Shown: positions 45,090 to 57,030 of the stretch, one piece after another
How positions within the stretch are numbered: position 1 is the first letter of the stretch
Layout of the letters: every line of letters starts with the position of its first letter
DNA from: Diploptera punctata
Lineage: Eukaryota > Arthropoda > Insecta > Blattodea > Blaberidae
DNA: 64,000 bases
Assembly (NCBI GenBank): GCA_030220185.1
Contig: JASPKZ010008348.1
Location: 806,001 to 870,000, forward strand
Reading direction: 5' to 3'
Position numbers and translations under genes: made by a program
Notes under the pieces: generated by a model
The model's database searches: none
The model's input: only the letters and a program-made list of their open reading frames with translations
What the model was told of the DNA's origin: nothing

Positions 45090-46130
45090 TGGAAAAACAA
45101 ATTCGGGATTTGCAACTCAATAATCTTGTAAGAAAAAATAGTCATAACAAGACGCTTCATCGATGTAGTTCTTTTTTTGTGAGGGTACAGATATGACGCG
45201 ACTCTATCAATAAATACAATTACGTTGAACTCGTGAAATTACTCGGTGAATATGACGAGAAACTGAAGCACTATTTAGAACATTCTACATTTACAGGAAT
45301 GTCAAATTTAATCCAGAATGATCTAATCCGTCCATACCAAACGTAATAATGGACAGATCAAAGAGGGAGATCAATGAATAAAATTTTATTTTCATTGTTC
45401 TAGATGAGACAACAGGTATAAGTAATTTCTCTCAGCTGTCTCCTGTGTTTCGGTACGTCATCGACGCGACGGTGGCCAATTACATGAACGATATTTAGAA
45501 TCCATTAACGTTTCTGATAATAGAACTGTCGATGCATTATACAAGATATTGGTTCAATTGATTCATGCTTTCGGATGTGAGAAGGAACTTATTGTACAAA
45601 GTTATGATGGAGCATCTGTCATGGCAAGTCAGTTGAATGGACTGCAATCGAAAGTGAAAAACACTTTTCCAAAAGCAATTTTTGTTCATTTAGTATTATT
45701 GTAATCCGTGACCATAATTATTTTAAAGAATGCATTTTGTTCCTTACTATGAATGGACTAGCTGTTTTCTTTTCATAATCAACCAAAAGAACAGGGTTCT
45801 TGATGAAGAAATGGTTGGCAAGAGTGCCTTCGACGCGGTAAAATAACAGTTCTCGTTTGGTTGGAACAGTACATGAGTATCGGGATGTGCTAATTTCTGT
45901 CTTTGGAAAAATTACGAATCCAGATGAGAATATTGGGATCAGGAAGCCTATATTGCTTCACATGGATTTTTAATCACACTGCAAGATTTTGATTTCAATT
46001 TTATATTGAATGCGTTTGTTAATATTTTCCTTGTAACTGATAGTTTATTTGAATTACTGAAAGCAAAATTTCATGATATTGATTACTGCATAAATAGATT
46101 AAAAGAATAAAAAACAATCCTAGAAAAGAA
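45090..46130 (+). pseudogene. Second ZMYM1-type hAT transposase, heavily decayed
   Basis: Plus-strand islands in shifting frames: 'LLGEYDEKLKHYLEHSTFTG', 'MSNLIQNDLI' (45240-45330), 'VLDETTGISNFSQLSPVFRY' (catalytic-type Asp of the RNase H fold, 45399-45460), 'QSYDGASVMASQLNGLQSKV' (45599-45657), 'VHEYRDVLISVFGKITNPDE' (45870-45930) and 'FVNIFLVTDSLFELLKAKF' (46015-46075). The order is that of the neighbouring gene but the sequence is clearly a different subfamily. Many stops. No ends located. Confidence 0.72.
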
Positions 46131-47040
46131 ACGGTAAGAATTTAAAAAAAAAAAAAAACGAACTTCAGGTGAAACTTCTGACAGCAAAACAAAATACAGA
46201 CAAATGTACGTACAAATATTTGGTGCCATACTGGGTCAAATAGATTATAGATTTAGTATAATTATAGACTGATTATTATTTTTAGAACATTTGAATGCGA
46301 AAAATTTCGACAAGTAAAGTCTCTGTTTTTCGGTAATTCAATTTTAGTCACTAAAATACAGCTACGTAATACATAAAAGGCAATTCAAATTTTATAGTAA
46401 ATAAAATTGAAGAGGGAGTAAGTGCCAAAATCCGAAAGAAACTCATTTCCTCTCCATGACTTTCGAAACGGAAAATACGATCTTTGAGTAAAAAAAAAAA
46501 TCTGGCATCTATTCCCAAATTGCTTACCCTAAAAAAATATCCAATACACGTCATTGCTCTTACCAAACGCAAATTAATAAGATTAAACTTATAATAAATA
46601 TTATAAGTAAGGTTCTCGAGAAACCAGCGGTGAGAGGCGAGCGTCTAATCGCTTGCCTGTTATACTAATAATTAAAAAAATATAAATGTTCTCGTTATAA
46701 TATTATTTTATTTTAAACGATTTATTCGTCAGTTTCATAAATTAAATACATTAAAATAAATCGTAAATTCTGTATATCCCAATTAGTATTATGATTAATT
46801 TCAATAGCATCGCGTAGTAATATGAGTAATGAGCCAATGAACAAATTGAAATTTGGCGGTTCCGCTGCATGCAGCGTTTCATTCAACAAGCTCCTTAAAT
46901 TTCCGCCTCAAATGGCAGCAATTTTTGCTAAAGCCCGCTGAATGCGCCCAATAACAATGTAATAATGCTGCCATCTGGAGACAGTTCTTTGAACTAAGAA
47001 GTCAATACATTACTTTTTTTAGGAATTCACACTATGAGGC
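46130..47040. other. Unassigned AT-rich sequence
   Basis: No coding or repeat call is supported. The minus-strand frame at 46351-46572 has no recognisable features. Confidence 0.3.
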
Positions 47041-47330
47041 ATAGAGAAACTACTCTGTGCTATGAGGTATATTTATTTAGGTAAAATGTTTATATCTCGG
47101 ATGTGGTCGGTTTTATGCCTCTCACAATTCCGCACTTATATTCTTATGCCACTGATGCATAAACACTTGTAAACACGTTTTATATTGTTTTAAAGAATTC
47201 GTGTAATACATATAACCGACTTTTTCCTATATCTCAAATATGAGACGAGTGATAAAAATTTTACCTAAATCAATACATTGTCAATTTTGAAATATTTAGT
47301 AGTGTTGGTTCACCTGTTCAGAATATTTTT
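47040..47330 (-). repeat. Family P fragment
   Basis: 'ttcttatgccactgatgca' (47142-47160) and 'acacgttttatattgtttta' match the inner part of the family P right arm (48450-48520). Confidence 0.5.
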
Positions 47331-47699
47331 TATGACAAGTGGTAGAATTGTAAACGGATTTTTGCTGCTGCAATCTGGAGACATTCCTTTAAATTAAAAA
47401 GTCAATATGTGTGAATGTGATCTGTGGAAATAATTTAGAAGATAATATTTTTATCTGGCTCAAATCAGGTAACTTTTAATGGCAAGTACAATCATTAAGA
47501 TAGATTGGATTAATAACATATTTGATTAGCTAATTTTCAAATTAAAAAGTTTCTTGTATTTGTTAGAATTTTTTAAAGGGTGGGAGACCATATAACTGTC
47601 AGTATAACCTCAATTATTACCAAGAGGGAATTGTTTTATAATAAAAATTTAGGGGATCGCGTGGGAACATATTACGGTAGTTGATATACAAATTTGGAA

Positions 47700-49050
47700 A
47701 AAGTCGGTTTTATGTCTCTCAGGAATTCTTGTCAGTTCCACAGAATCGCAGCGCGCATGCGCGAGTTGCTGAAATGGTTAATATAGACTCCGGTAGATGG
47801 CTCTGCAGTCGGCGTTATCAACTTTGGGAATGAATTTCCAAATGCAAAAAAAAAAAAATGGACGTTAACTACTTGCCATTTTCTAACTAAAGAAAACAAT
47901 TTACCTGCATATTATTTCTTCCCAAATGCTTAAAAATGGACGTAAACCAACTTCTCATTTCCTAACGTAACAAAGCAATTTACACGTGTACTATTTAAAG
48001 AACTATGAACTAATTTTTGCGACCTGAAGTGTACAACAGCCCTAATTTTACGTACACTAACACTAAATATGGTTTGAAATTATTTTCAAATGGTGGCAAC
48101 GTTGGAACAACATGGGAAAGTAGCAAGGAAGTAATGTATCCACGATCATGTTTTACGTAAATATATAAATATAAAATATTGTGAAGAAAGCTTGAAGATC
48201 GTTGCAAAATGTTTAAAACAGTACAAAACGTGTTTACAAGTATTTAGTGCATCAGTGGCATAAGAATGTAAGTGTAGAAATGTGAGAGACATAAAACCGA
48301 CCACATCCTAAAATTTCATTATGGGCAGAAGGATGCAATAATTATATTTTTTGTATTTTAGTACTTTCTCGTACACTGGTGTGCGCATAGAATTGATTTT
48401 TTGGCTGAGGTTCACTTTAAGATGCACACAATTTTCCATCTAACATTCTTATGCCACTGATGCACTAAACACTTTTCAACCATTTATAATGTTTCGTACT
48501 ATGTTAAACATTTCTTACGTTTTTTAAATGTTAATAAATTACGCGAATATTGTGCATCAGGTTCTAGAGACGCGGAAATGCTTCATGTAACATTCGCTAG
48601 GTGGTTCTCACATCGGAGTAACCAACATTTGAAAATAATTGCTCAGCTCATTTTGTGAGGTTTCAATAGGAAAAGTCAGTATATCAGTATACTAAGCATC
48701 CAAAAATAATTCCAAACCATATTTAGTGTTAGTGTACGTAAAATTAGTTTATAGTTTATTAAATAATATGAATGTAAATTGTTTTGTTAAGTTAGAAAAT
48801 GGGAAGTTGTTTTACATCCTTCTTTTTTAGCATTTGCGAATAAATAATATGCATATATATTGTTTTGTTAGGTTAGGAAATGGGAAGTTAGTATATATCC
48901 ATTTTTTTAGCATTTGGGAATTTATTCCCAAGTTTGGTAATGTTGACTTCAGAGCCATCTACTGGAAGCTACATTAACCATCACAGCAAATCAGGCATGC
49001 GCAGGGCGATTCTGTGGAACTTACAAGAATCGTTTTTTGCACCCACTTTA
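47700..49050. repeat. Family P long palindrome (~1.3 kb)
   Basis: The left arm (47729-48275) and right arm (48440-49028) are inverted copies. Matching pairs: 'agttccacagaatcgcagcg' (47734) with 'cgattctgtggaacttacaa' (49008-49027); 'tagatggctctgcagtcgg' (47793) with 'gacttcagagccatctac' (48943-48960); 'gtggcataagaatgt' (48255) with 'cattcttatgccac' (48463). The spacer is about 48285-48430. Arms contain TTAGGTTAGG-like and 'aaaatggacgt' stretches. No coding capacity; probably a foldback or two oppositely inserted units. Confidence 0.7.
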
Positions 49051-49224
49051 AGACCTCCTGTCCGCTTTTTTTTTTTATCAACGTCAGCATGTTTATTTTT
49101 GCTTGATTACCAATTAGGTCTCGGAATGTAAATAACCATAACAAACACAAAGGTACCAAATATTATTGGTTTACAGTTTTGTTGTTACTAACTTTTCCTA
49201 CTATCGTTAATACTTAACAGCTTG

Positions 49225-49640
49225 ACGATTTGATTATTAATTTAACACTTCTCATTGAAGGATACATTATATTTGAAGAGAAAAAATTTTCGCTTCAAAG
49301 ATTAATTTTATCATCACAATTGAGAAGTGTAAAAATCTATAATATAAAATCGTCAATAGAAAAGCCCTACTGGCTATAAAGTAGTGTTAAATTCACAATA
49401 AATGTCTTCTTGAACTAAGAAAAAAGCCGCCATTTGCAAATATAGAAGCTATGGTTTCAAGCATTTGGCGCGAGGGAATTACAACGTACATAGGCGAAAA
49501 ATTTGCGTCTAGATCGTAACTCGCCTCGGTAGCTCAGTTGGTAGAGCACTTGGCCCGGAAAGCCAAGGGTCCCGGGTTCGAGTCCCGGTCTAGGCGAAAA
49601 TTTTTCTCTTCAAATATACTTTAAAGCTTGTTAAAACATT
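49225..49640 (+). repeat. tRNA-like repeat family T, copy 2
   Basis: Carries a 75-nt tRNA-like sequence at 49522-49596: acceptor CGCCTCG/CTAGGCG with one mismatch, 'agctcagttggtagagc' D arm, 'ccgggttcgagtcccgg' T arm. Upstream 'aagccgccatttgcaaata' and 'tttaacacttctcattgaag', and downstream 'ttttctcttcaaatata', are shared with 25260-25560 and 62450-62760. The anticodon loop has C at position 33 and no clear identity, so it is a tRNA-derived repeat promoter and not a working tRNA. Confidence 0.68.
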
Positions 49641-49689
49641 GTTTACAATATTCATAAACAATATAAAATGTTTTGGCTCAAGTTTCCAA

Positions 49690-50190
49690 CATGGATTTTA
49701 GAGTACCTTATACAGATTCGTTCCTACTTTACTTTCATGTATTAATGTTGTTTTGCTAAGCTTTAGATTACCTTGCCCTTGATTTTCCATAGTATGTTAT
49801 TGTAAAACATTTGCTCTATGTACATCATCTGTCTTTACTAACATTTCTCCAAATATCCAAATATACTTTTGAATATTGGTCATTCCAATTTCACAGATAT
49901 CTCCATCATCTAGTGGAAGTTCCTTTTAGAGTTTGCGCAAACACACAATTCTGCATAACTTTGAAGAAATCATTGCATTTGTACATAAATATTTAATAAT
50001 TGTAAAAAGGGGTTATAAGGATTGTTGCAAAATGTTTAAAATATTACAAAATGTTATTAAAGACAGAAAGTGTACAGGGAGCAATAGTATTACAAGAATA
50101 TATTATGGAAAATCAAGTGAAAGGTAATCTAAAGCTAAGCCGAATATACTATGGAAAAATGAAGGTAAAGATAATGTACTATTTTTTTTT
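49690..50190. repeat. Family P fragment
   Basis: Shares 'ccttgattttccata', 'ctctatgtacatcatctgtc' and 'gttgcaaaatgtttaaaata' with 900-1030 and 570-620. Confidence 0.45.
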
Positions 50191-50320
50191 TCAAATGCCC
50201 CAGGTTGTCTTTCGACATTCCTGGTTTCTCTCCTGGCATGGCATACTTGTAACCCACTTCTGAGGTTGGGGCGCCTGGAAGGCAGAGTTACTTTGCCCCG
50301 ATGATATGATGGATGATGAT
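50190..50320 (-). repeat. Dispersed repeat, inverted partner at 52093-52235
   Basis: 'gccccaggttgtctttcgac' and 'cccacttctgaggttggggc' on the plus strand are the complement of 52137-52215. Not otherwise recognised; the small ORFs within both copies are shadows. Confidence 0.5.
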
Positions 50321-50396
50321 GATAATGGTGCACCAGGAGAGTCCCTAATCCTAAGCTTAACTTAAGATGAATATGAATGATGATGATTGCGATGGC

Positions 50397-50569
50397 CATA
50401 TGATTTCGGGGACCGTTTGGGCCTTAAAGTTTTCCTGACATTTGTCTTACAGGTGAGGAAAAAACCCCAATAAAAACCTCACCCAGAAAAACTGTCCTGA
50501 CCGGGGATCGAACCCGGGCTCGCTGCGTGACAAGGCAGCACGCTACCCTGAGACCACAGCGGTGGACAG
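50397..50569 (-). mobile_element. SINE-C, tRNA-derived
   Basis: Minus-strand head 'ccaccgctgtggtctcaggg' then 'tagcgtgctgcc' (A-box area) and 'cgggttcgatccccgg' (B box, 50517-50502), followed by a short body with 'gtgaggtttttattggggt' and ending 'ggtccccgaaatcatatgg'. The end is also found at 22010-22035. Single near-complete copy. Confidence 0.7.
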
Positions 50570-50629
50570 ATAATGTACTATTGAGCCATATATTTTAAGA
50601 AATTAATGATTGCTCACTTCATTTTGTGA

Positions 50630-51430
50630 GGTTTCAATAGGAAAAGTTAGTATTTAGTATACTAAGCGTCCAGATTATTTTGTTAGGTTAAGAAGAGAAA
50701 GTTGTCCATTTGTAATAAACATTTGGTAATTTATTTCAAAGGTTGGTTATATTGATTTCAAAGCTATGTGGTTCCATCTAGTGACAGCTCTATAAACTTT
50801 CTGAAGGACTTCTCAGTTAAGTTGTTCCATCTGCGATAACTCTATAAACTTTTGCGCTTGAGTCACTGTTATTCTGTAGGACTTAGAAAATGTATTGGGA
50901 AAGGCAAACTAAAGTTTTTCTGCAGCCTACTTATATTTCAATTTTTAAGATATTACTATTTACATTACCTGTTTATGGGCATTGCATTATATGCCATTCT
51001 GTTTCATACTTTTACAGGTTGGAGTGTTTAAATAGCATTATATTAGCTTTTAGGTTATTTTAGGCCCAAAAATAAGACATCAATATTGTGATCGATCATC
51101 GTGTATGTTTGCAGCATTGTGTTATTAAAAATTGTGTCCACTTTCATCTGCTGGAGCACCACATGGTGTCTGCTTGAACTTAGAAAAAATTTCTGCGTCC
51201 ACTGTTGGAAATTTTATCCAATGTTTTCATTATGTCACCCAATAATTTTTTTCTAATCTGATACATCTATGCACATTATTTGTGAAACCAGTATGATCAA
51301 ACTTGGCAATAAATTCCCAGACATGTTTTAAAGGAAGTAATATATAAGAAATTAAATTGGATTGCTATTTTTTCATTTTGTTATGTTAGTAATGGGCAAG
51401 TAGTGCAAACTAGATTAATTTCTACTTTAT
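50630..51430. repeat. Family P fragment and unassigned sequence
   Basis: 50640-50890 matches 1-160 ('gtggttccatctagtgacag'). 50940-51130 is related to 27410-27560. The rest is unassigned. Confidence 0.4.
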
Positions 51431-51434
51431 TGAA

Positions 51435-51873
51435 TAATATGTAATTTATTTTGTTGTGTTAAAAATAGGTAGTACATCCACTCCTAATTTAGTTTTATAT
51501 CTGTATACATAAGAGTATAGCATACTTATCTCACTATGTTGTTAAACATTCTACAGCAGTATATATATATATATTTTAATTATGTTATCAAGACATCGGT
51601 GCTAGAATCCCGAAATTAACTAAACAAAGTTATTCACCTTAATGTTATATAATATGTAATTTATTTTGTTGTGTTAAAAATAGGTAGTACATCCACTCCT
51701 AATTTAGTTTTATATCTGTATACATAAGAGTATAGCATACTTATCTCACTATGTTGTTAAACATTCTACAGCAGTATATATATATATATAATATATATTT
51801 TAATTATGTTATCAAGACATCGGTGCTAGAATCCCCAAATTAACTAAACAAAGTTATTCACCTTAATGTTATA
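51435..51873 (+). repeat. Recent tandem duplication, 2 x ~220 bp
   Basis: Unit 51435-51649 is repeated at 51650-51873 almost base for base (including 'aggtagtacatccactccta' and 'atcggtgctagaatcccgaa' with one change); the second unit has a longer TA run (about 51775-51800). Confidence 0.9.
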
Positions 51874-53036
51874 TTTGTTCTGAGTTAGTAGTGAGAGGAA
51901 AAACCGCACTTAAACTAGCTTGAAATATTTTCAAAGTCCTATAGAACAACAGTGCGCATGTGCCAGAGTTTATAGAGCCAGCGATAACCCACAATCGAAC
52001 CACATATCGATTATCCTCCTCGATTACTATCCATCACTATGAAATTTAAATGACCAATATTTGCAATAAATCCCCAAACCTATGTTTAACAAATATCACC
52101 CATCATATCGTGGCAACGTAACCCCACCTTCCAGGCGCCCCAACCTCAGAAGTGGGTTACAAGTAGGAGGAGAGCCAGGAGAGAAACCAGGAATGTCGAA
52201 AGACAAACCTGGGGCATTTGAGAGAAAAAAAAAGTTTAAAAAATACATTAATAATATTAAAATTACCAAACGTTTATGAAAAATGGGTGTACACTTACTT
52301 GAAAAATGGGTGTACACTTACTTATCATTCCCTAACGCTGATCCAACCAGCAATAACCCAAAACAGCGATAGAAAAATTATAGACTAAGTAATATACTCT
52401 GTGGACAAAATAGCAGTTAGCATCACAATATTGTCTAAGAGTATCATAATATTGTGATTTGCATATTTAAATAAATACTTCAAAATTGTCTAATAATGTT
52501 ATAAAAATTGTTTGAAAAAGTTTAAAATGTTAAATAATGTTAGTAAATACAGAAGAAGAGCTATAATTTACAACAATATAACTGAAAAATCAAGCACTAG
52601 TAGAAGTGCAGTTGAGCCATAGTGAGATTATATTTTGTATTATAGTAAAACTAGAATAAAGACCATTTTAAATATTTGTGTTTTTAGTTTAACCTTTCTT
52701 TAGAAAGTCCTTGGTCTGAGACATCACACCTTGTATGGGACATGCACTTATTCGAGTTTCATGGTTGAAGAAATGATCTCTTAGAATTTCAATAATTATG
52801 GAACCACTATCTACACAGCACCATGAGGAATTTTGGTAGTGACTCCAGCTATAACTGCTGTTAAACTTGACATATGCCCTGTCATGTATGTCTACCTCTG
52901 TAAGTGGCACTGGATATGAGGCCAGCAGTAGTCAGCTGGTGGGGAAATATCCTTCTATCCTGTTGTCCCATGGAGTTTTTAATTTGTACAGAAGTTGGGT
53001 GACAAGACCCCCTTGCATGAGAGATGACTTAAACTT
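51874..53036. other. Unassigned with repeat fragments
   Basis: 52093-52235 is the plus-strand partner of 50190-50320. 52276-52321 has a 23-bp direct repeat ('aaaaatgggtgtacacttac' is in each). 52450-52610 resembles 49990-50110 (family P). 52860-52985 is dispersed repeat R. Confidence 0.4.
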
Positions 53037-53185
53037 CATTTTCTCCCGTTTGTACTTATTGTACCCAGGTATTTGAATTGCATCACTTCTTCGGTGTTTA
53101 TCTCATTTATAGTTCACTATTCATTCCTATTTAATAATGTATTTCTGTTGTGACAATAATTAGTTTTATTGATATTTAAAATTAC
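53037..53185 (-). pseudogene. RTE-like LINE short fragment
   Basis: The complement of the 'KYLG' region: 'acccaggtatttgaattgca' and 'taatgtatttctgttgtgac' match 43240-43140 of the long copy. About 150 bp only. Confidence 0.55.
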
Positions 53186-53700
53186 AGTAATCTTGAGTTG
53201 TTTTCAAAGACAGGAAAAATTACACTTCTTTTATCATATAAGATCCAAAGGGACTGAAGAGAACATTGTGATGTATTATTAAGTTGCACCACTTCAGCAG
53301 ACAATGTTACACAGGTGACTTGTACTTATATTGTGTGCAGAGAGTAGTGTAGGTTTAAGTGTTTGTGTATTGTATGTGGGGTGGTGATGAGTGAAATCCT
53401 ATGCATCCATGTAGACTAAAACACACTCCTTGGTTCATTGTCCTAGAAGCCAGTAGCTGGCCTCACATCCAAATGTATTGATCACAGGTAGATGATCATC
53501 TAACCGATATATGGTTACATATGATCATCATGTCATGTCTCAGTGGTTTTCTCAATCTGAAGATGTTACTTATTGTAGCTACCCAAATTCCTCATGAAGA
53601 TTGTTGGGCAGTGGTCTCATACTGGCCAAAGTTCCATGGGTAAATTTCTTCCCCATGAGGACTCTAACTGTAGCTCTGCACCGTGGCATCATGCCTTAAA
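53185..53700. other. Unassigned with repeats R (inverted) and X
   Basis: 53440-53515 is an inverted piece of repeat R. 53570-53700 ('tagctacccaaattcctcat', 'cttccccatgaggactc') matches 60110-60245 in the same orientation; class unknown. Confidence 0.4.
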
Positions 53701-54855
53701 ACACCGTGGAAGAGAATTGATGGAGAAGATACATCGGTTGTGTAGAATGTTTTGGGATATAGAAGTTCTTCCAAATGAATGGAAAGAATTGATTATCGTA
53801 CCAATCTATAATAAAGGAGATAAAACTGATTGCAACAACTACAGGGGCATCTTGTTACTTTCAACTTTGTACAAAATTCTGATAAATATATTAGTAAGCA
53901 GACTTACTCCCTATATTGATGATGTTCTAGGAGATATCAATGTGGATTTAGAAGAAACAGATCTACAACATATCAGATTTTTAGAATAAGACAGATTTTA
54001 GAAAAGAAATGGGAATATAATGGTACTTTACATCAACTATACGTAGACTTCAAAAAGGCATATGATTCAATTAAGAGGGGGAAGTTATATAGTATCCTGC
54101 TGGAGTTTGGAATTCCTAAAAAGTTAGTTGACTTGTACGAATGTGTCTAACTGGCACAAAGAGTAGGGTGCGTGTAGGTAAACAGATTTTGAATACTTTT
54201 GAAATTCACAATTTTGTACTAGAGCATTCTACCAAAACTTTGGAGAATAAAGAAGGCCAACAACTCAATGGTATTAATAAGCTGTTAGCTTATGCTGATG
54301 ATGTAGTATTATTGAGCGTTAACAAGAAGCTATTAAAGGCCGACACGCACACGCTATTGAGTAATACTAAGAAATTGGGACTGGAAGTAAATATCAATAA
54401 ATCAAATATATGTTTACGTGTAGAAATTATATAATAGAAATGGACAGTTAATAATAAATTAGGGAAATTTTGAAAAAGTGGCTGAATTCAAATATCTAGG
54501 AACAATAATTACAAACAGGAATGAGATGCACAAAGATATTAAACATAGACTGAATTCTGGAAATGCATGGTATTATGCAATACAGGGACTCTTGTTGTCC
54601 CAACTCCTTTCAAGAAAGTTAAACTGAAAATATATAACACTTATTTGCCCAGTTGTATTATATGGATGTGAAACAAGGACTCTTACTATAAGGGAAGAAA
54701 GAAGATTACGAGGATTTGAGAATAAAGTTTTTTTGAGGGAGATAGATTATACAGGGCATGATTAGAAAACAGCTGAGGATAGGGATGTGTGGAGAGCTTA
54801 TGTCCATATGGTCATGAACCTACAGGTTAGATAGATCCAGTGAGCAGTGAGTTAG
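53700..54855 (+). pseudogene. RTE-like LINE, 5'-truncated copy with internal deletions
   Basis: Begins at 'gaattgatggagaagataca' in the RT finger region and is collinear with 42405-43855: 'LPNEWKELIIVPIYNKGDKT', 'NNYRGILLLSTLYKIL', 'YVDFKKAYDSIKRGK', 'MCLTGTKSRVRVGKQ', then a deletion that removes the LKQGDALSP block, and 'LAYADDVVLLSVNKK'. The C-terminus has a large deletion after 'RGFENKVF' (54730) and resumes at 'EIDYTGHD'. Tail 'ccagtgagcagtgagttagg'. Confidence 0.85.
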
Positions 54856-55070
54856 GAGATTTTGAATTAAAGTTTTCCAAACCTCTCGGAAATTGAACCA
54901 GCAATCGATGGTCAGGAGTTGGCATGATATTTATGAGCTAGTTTATTCTTTTGTTCTAAACAATAAATAAATATATTATTTTGCATAGCATTAAAGGAAA
55001 TCAAATGTGACATGCCAGTCTACCTAAAATAACATTAAAATCAAAAAGTTATTGCAGCAGTAAATGAATA
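54856..55070. other. Spacer, nothing recognised
   Basis: Short AT-rich interval. Confidence 0.3.
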
Positions 55071-55194
55071 ATCATCATCAACAATCACGGATTAAGCCCA
55101 TGTGGCTTGTTCTGGCCTCATAGATTCTCATTCAAAAAGTTGAATCCATCTCTTTTTTGGTCTACCAACATCCCTGTCTTCTTTTAGGTTTGTA

Positions 55195-55799
55195 ATTAAG
55201 TCGTAGTGTAGTGGTTAAGGCACTAAGCTACAAGCCAGAGGGTCGAGGGTTTAAGTCCCGTTGGGGTCAGGATTTTTAAACTGACCCAAACCCTCTGGCG
55301 GCACTATGGCCCTGGGGTCGACTCAGCCTCTAATGTATATGAGTACCAGACACTTGTTCTGGGGGTAAAGGCGGCCGTCGCGCAGGGCTGACAACCCGGC
55401 TGACATAAAGTGCCGATTGTCTAGAAAAAGTGGGAGCCCTAACCTCCTACTACCCCAAGGGCCTCCGGGTCTGTTGTGGGATCACTTTACTTTGGGGCAC
55501 GCCGTAGCGTAGTGGTTAAGGCACTGAGCTACAAGCCGGAGGGTCGAGGGTTCAAGTCCCGTTGGGGTCAGGATTTTTAAACTGACCCAAACCCTCTGGC
55601 GGCACTATGGCCCTGGGGTCGACTCAGCCTCTAACGGAAATGAGTACCAGGCGCTTGTTCTGGGGTAAAGGCGGCCGTCACGCAGGGCTGACAACCCGGC
55701 TGACATAAAAGTGCCGATTGTCTAGAAAAAGTGGGAGCCTTAACCTCCTACTACCCCAAGGGCCTCCGGGTCTGTTGTGGGATCACTTTACTATTAAGT
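55195..55799 (+). mobile_element. SINE-B tandem dimer
   Basis: Two head-to-tail SINE-B units: 55201-55493 (lacks the first ~14 bp) and 55494-55792. Each has A box 'tagtgtagtgg'/'tagcgtagtgg', B box 'ggttcaagtcc' (ggtttaagtcc in the first), then 'ctctggcggcactatggccc', 'ggcggccgtc.cgcagggctg' and ends 'gttgtgggatcactttact'. 'attaagt' at both outer edges (55195-55201, 55793-55799) is the likely target duplication. The units are nearly identical. Confidence 0.88.
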
Positions 55800-56082
55800 A
55801 TAATTCATTCTTTGAACATGTTCTTTCCAGTTTTTTCTAGATTCTTTTATTTTATCTAAAAGTTTAAAAATATTTATTTTGTTTTTAATATCTTCACGTC
55901 TTCTTTTATCTAGAAGTTTGCAGCCAGCCACACTTCTCAGAAATCTCATTTCAGCTGCTTCCATGATCTCTTTTAGTTAAAACCCAAAATTCACTACCAT
56001 ACAATAGTAAGGGGACTGCCACTGCTCTATAAAATTTTAGTTTTGTTTCCTTTCTTGTGTTTTTAAATATTATTTTAATTGT

Positions 56083-56083
56083 G

Positions 56084-56124
<41 letters not shown>
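56083..56124. repeat. TA microsatellite
   Basis: About 18 TA units inside the LINE remnant. Confidence 0.9.
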
Positions 56125-56125
<1 letters not shown>

Positions 56126-56494
56126 AACATTAAATTTATTAAGTTTGTTAAAAAGATCGTCATTTTTAAAATAGGAGATTTCATAACCCAGGTATTTAAA
56201 ATAGTTCACTTGTTCGATGGGTTTCCCCCCAGAATTATTTTAGCTCTTACGGTATCTGCTCCCTTAAATGCTAAGATTTTCGTTTTACTTATTGATATTT
56301 TGAAATTATAATTCTGTACAATGTTATTTAATTGAAAGAGTGATTTCTGTAGATCATCTTCTGAGCAACATATTAGAAATTGGTGGTCTGCAAAAAGTAG
56401 TGTGTCTAAGATCTTATTTCTTATTTTGAAATGTGAGTCCAAATGTATCTGTCAATTATATATGATATTGTCAATATAAATATTAAAAAGGGGT

Positions 56495-56816
56495 AAATGA
56501 ATAATGGGGCACGCCGTAGCGTAGTGGTTAAGGCACTGAGCTACAAGCCGGAGGGTTGAGGGCTCAAGTCCCGTTGGGGTCAGGATTTTTAAACTGACCC
56601 AAACTCTCTGGCGGCACTATGGCCCTGGGCTTGACTCGGCCTCTAACGGAAATGAGTACTACACGCTTGTTCTGGTGGTAAAGGCGGCCGTCACGCAGGG
56701 CTGACAACCCGGCTGACATAAAGTGCCGATTGTCTAGAAAAAGTGGCAGCCTTAACCTCCTACTACCCCAAGGGCCCCCGGGCCTGTTGTGGGATTACGT
56801 TACTTAAACGAATAAT
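56495..56816 (+). mobile_element. SINE-B with 11-bp target duplication
   Basis: Full-length unit 56506-56805, flanked by aaatgaataat (56495-56505) and aaacgaataat (56806-56816, one mismatch). Starts 'ggggcacgccgtagcgtagt'; A and B boxes intact ('agggctcaagtcccg' is slightly altered). Confidence 0.88.
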
Positions 56817-57030
56817 AACCTGAGAAATGTATTTTTTTTAAATGCCTTTTGAACGAGAAGTTGAGGTAAATCTAAACTCACCACATTAACAATAAAAATA
56901 TCTATTAGTGATTGCTCCATCCGAATAGCAAACTTACGAGAAACACACTAACAAAAAATGTAAGCTCTACCTAATTTAACCTAACTTAACCTTTATAAAA
57001 TTGTTGGCAATTGGCTATATCAGAATCATC
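56817..57030. other. Spacer, nothing recognised
   Basis: AT-rich; includes 'acctaatttaacctaactta', a short TTAGG-like run. Confidence 0.3.

Larger units (their letters stand above)
55070..56460 (-). pseudogene. LINE RT remnant split by a SINE-B dimer
   Basis: Right part, 56442-55800 minus: 'LLFADHQFLICCSEDDLQKS' (catalytic box FADH), 'ISISKTKILAFKGADTVRAK', a TA expansion, 'ETKLKFYRAVAVPLLLYGSE', 'FWVLTKRD', 'RKCGWLQTSR'-like sequence. Left part, 55200-55070: 'NLKEDRDVGRPKKRWIQLFE' then an ATC/GAT-type tail. The SINE dimer (55201-55792) separates the two. Same family as 59055-59835. Confidence 0.75.

Noticed and set aside
49522..49596. Functional tRNA gene
   Set aside because: Good cloverleaf outline but C at position 33, acceptor mismatch, ambiguous anticodon, and it lies in a dispersed repeat.
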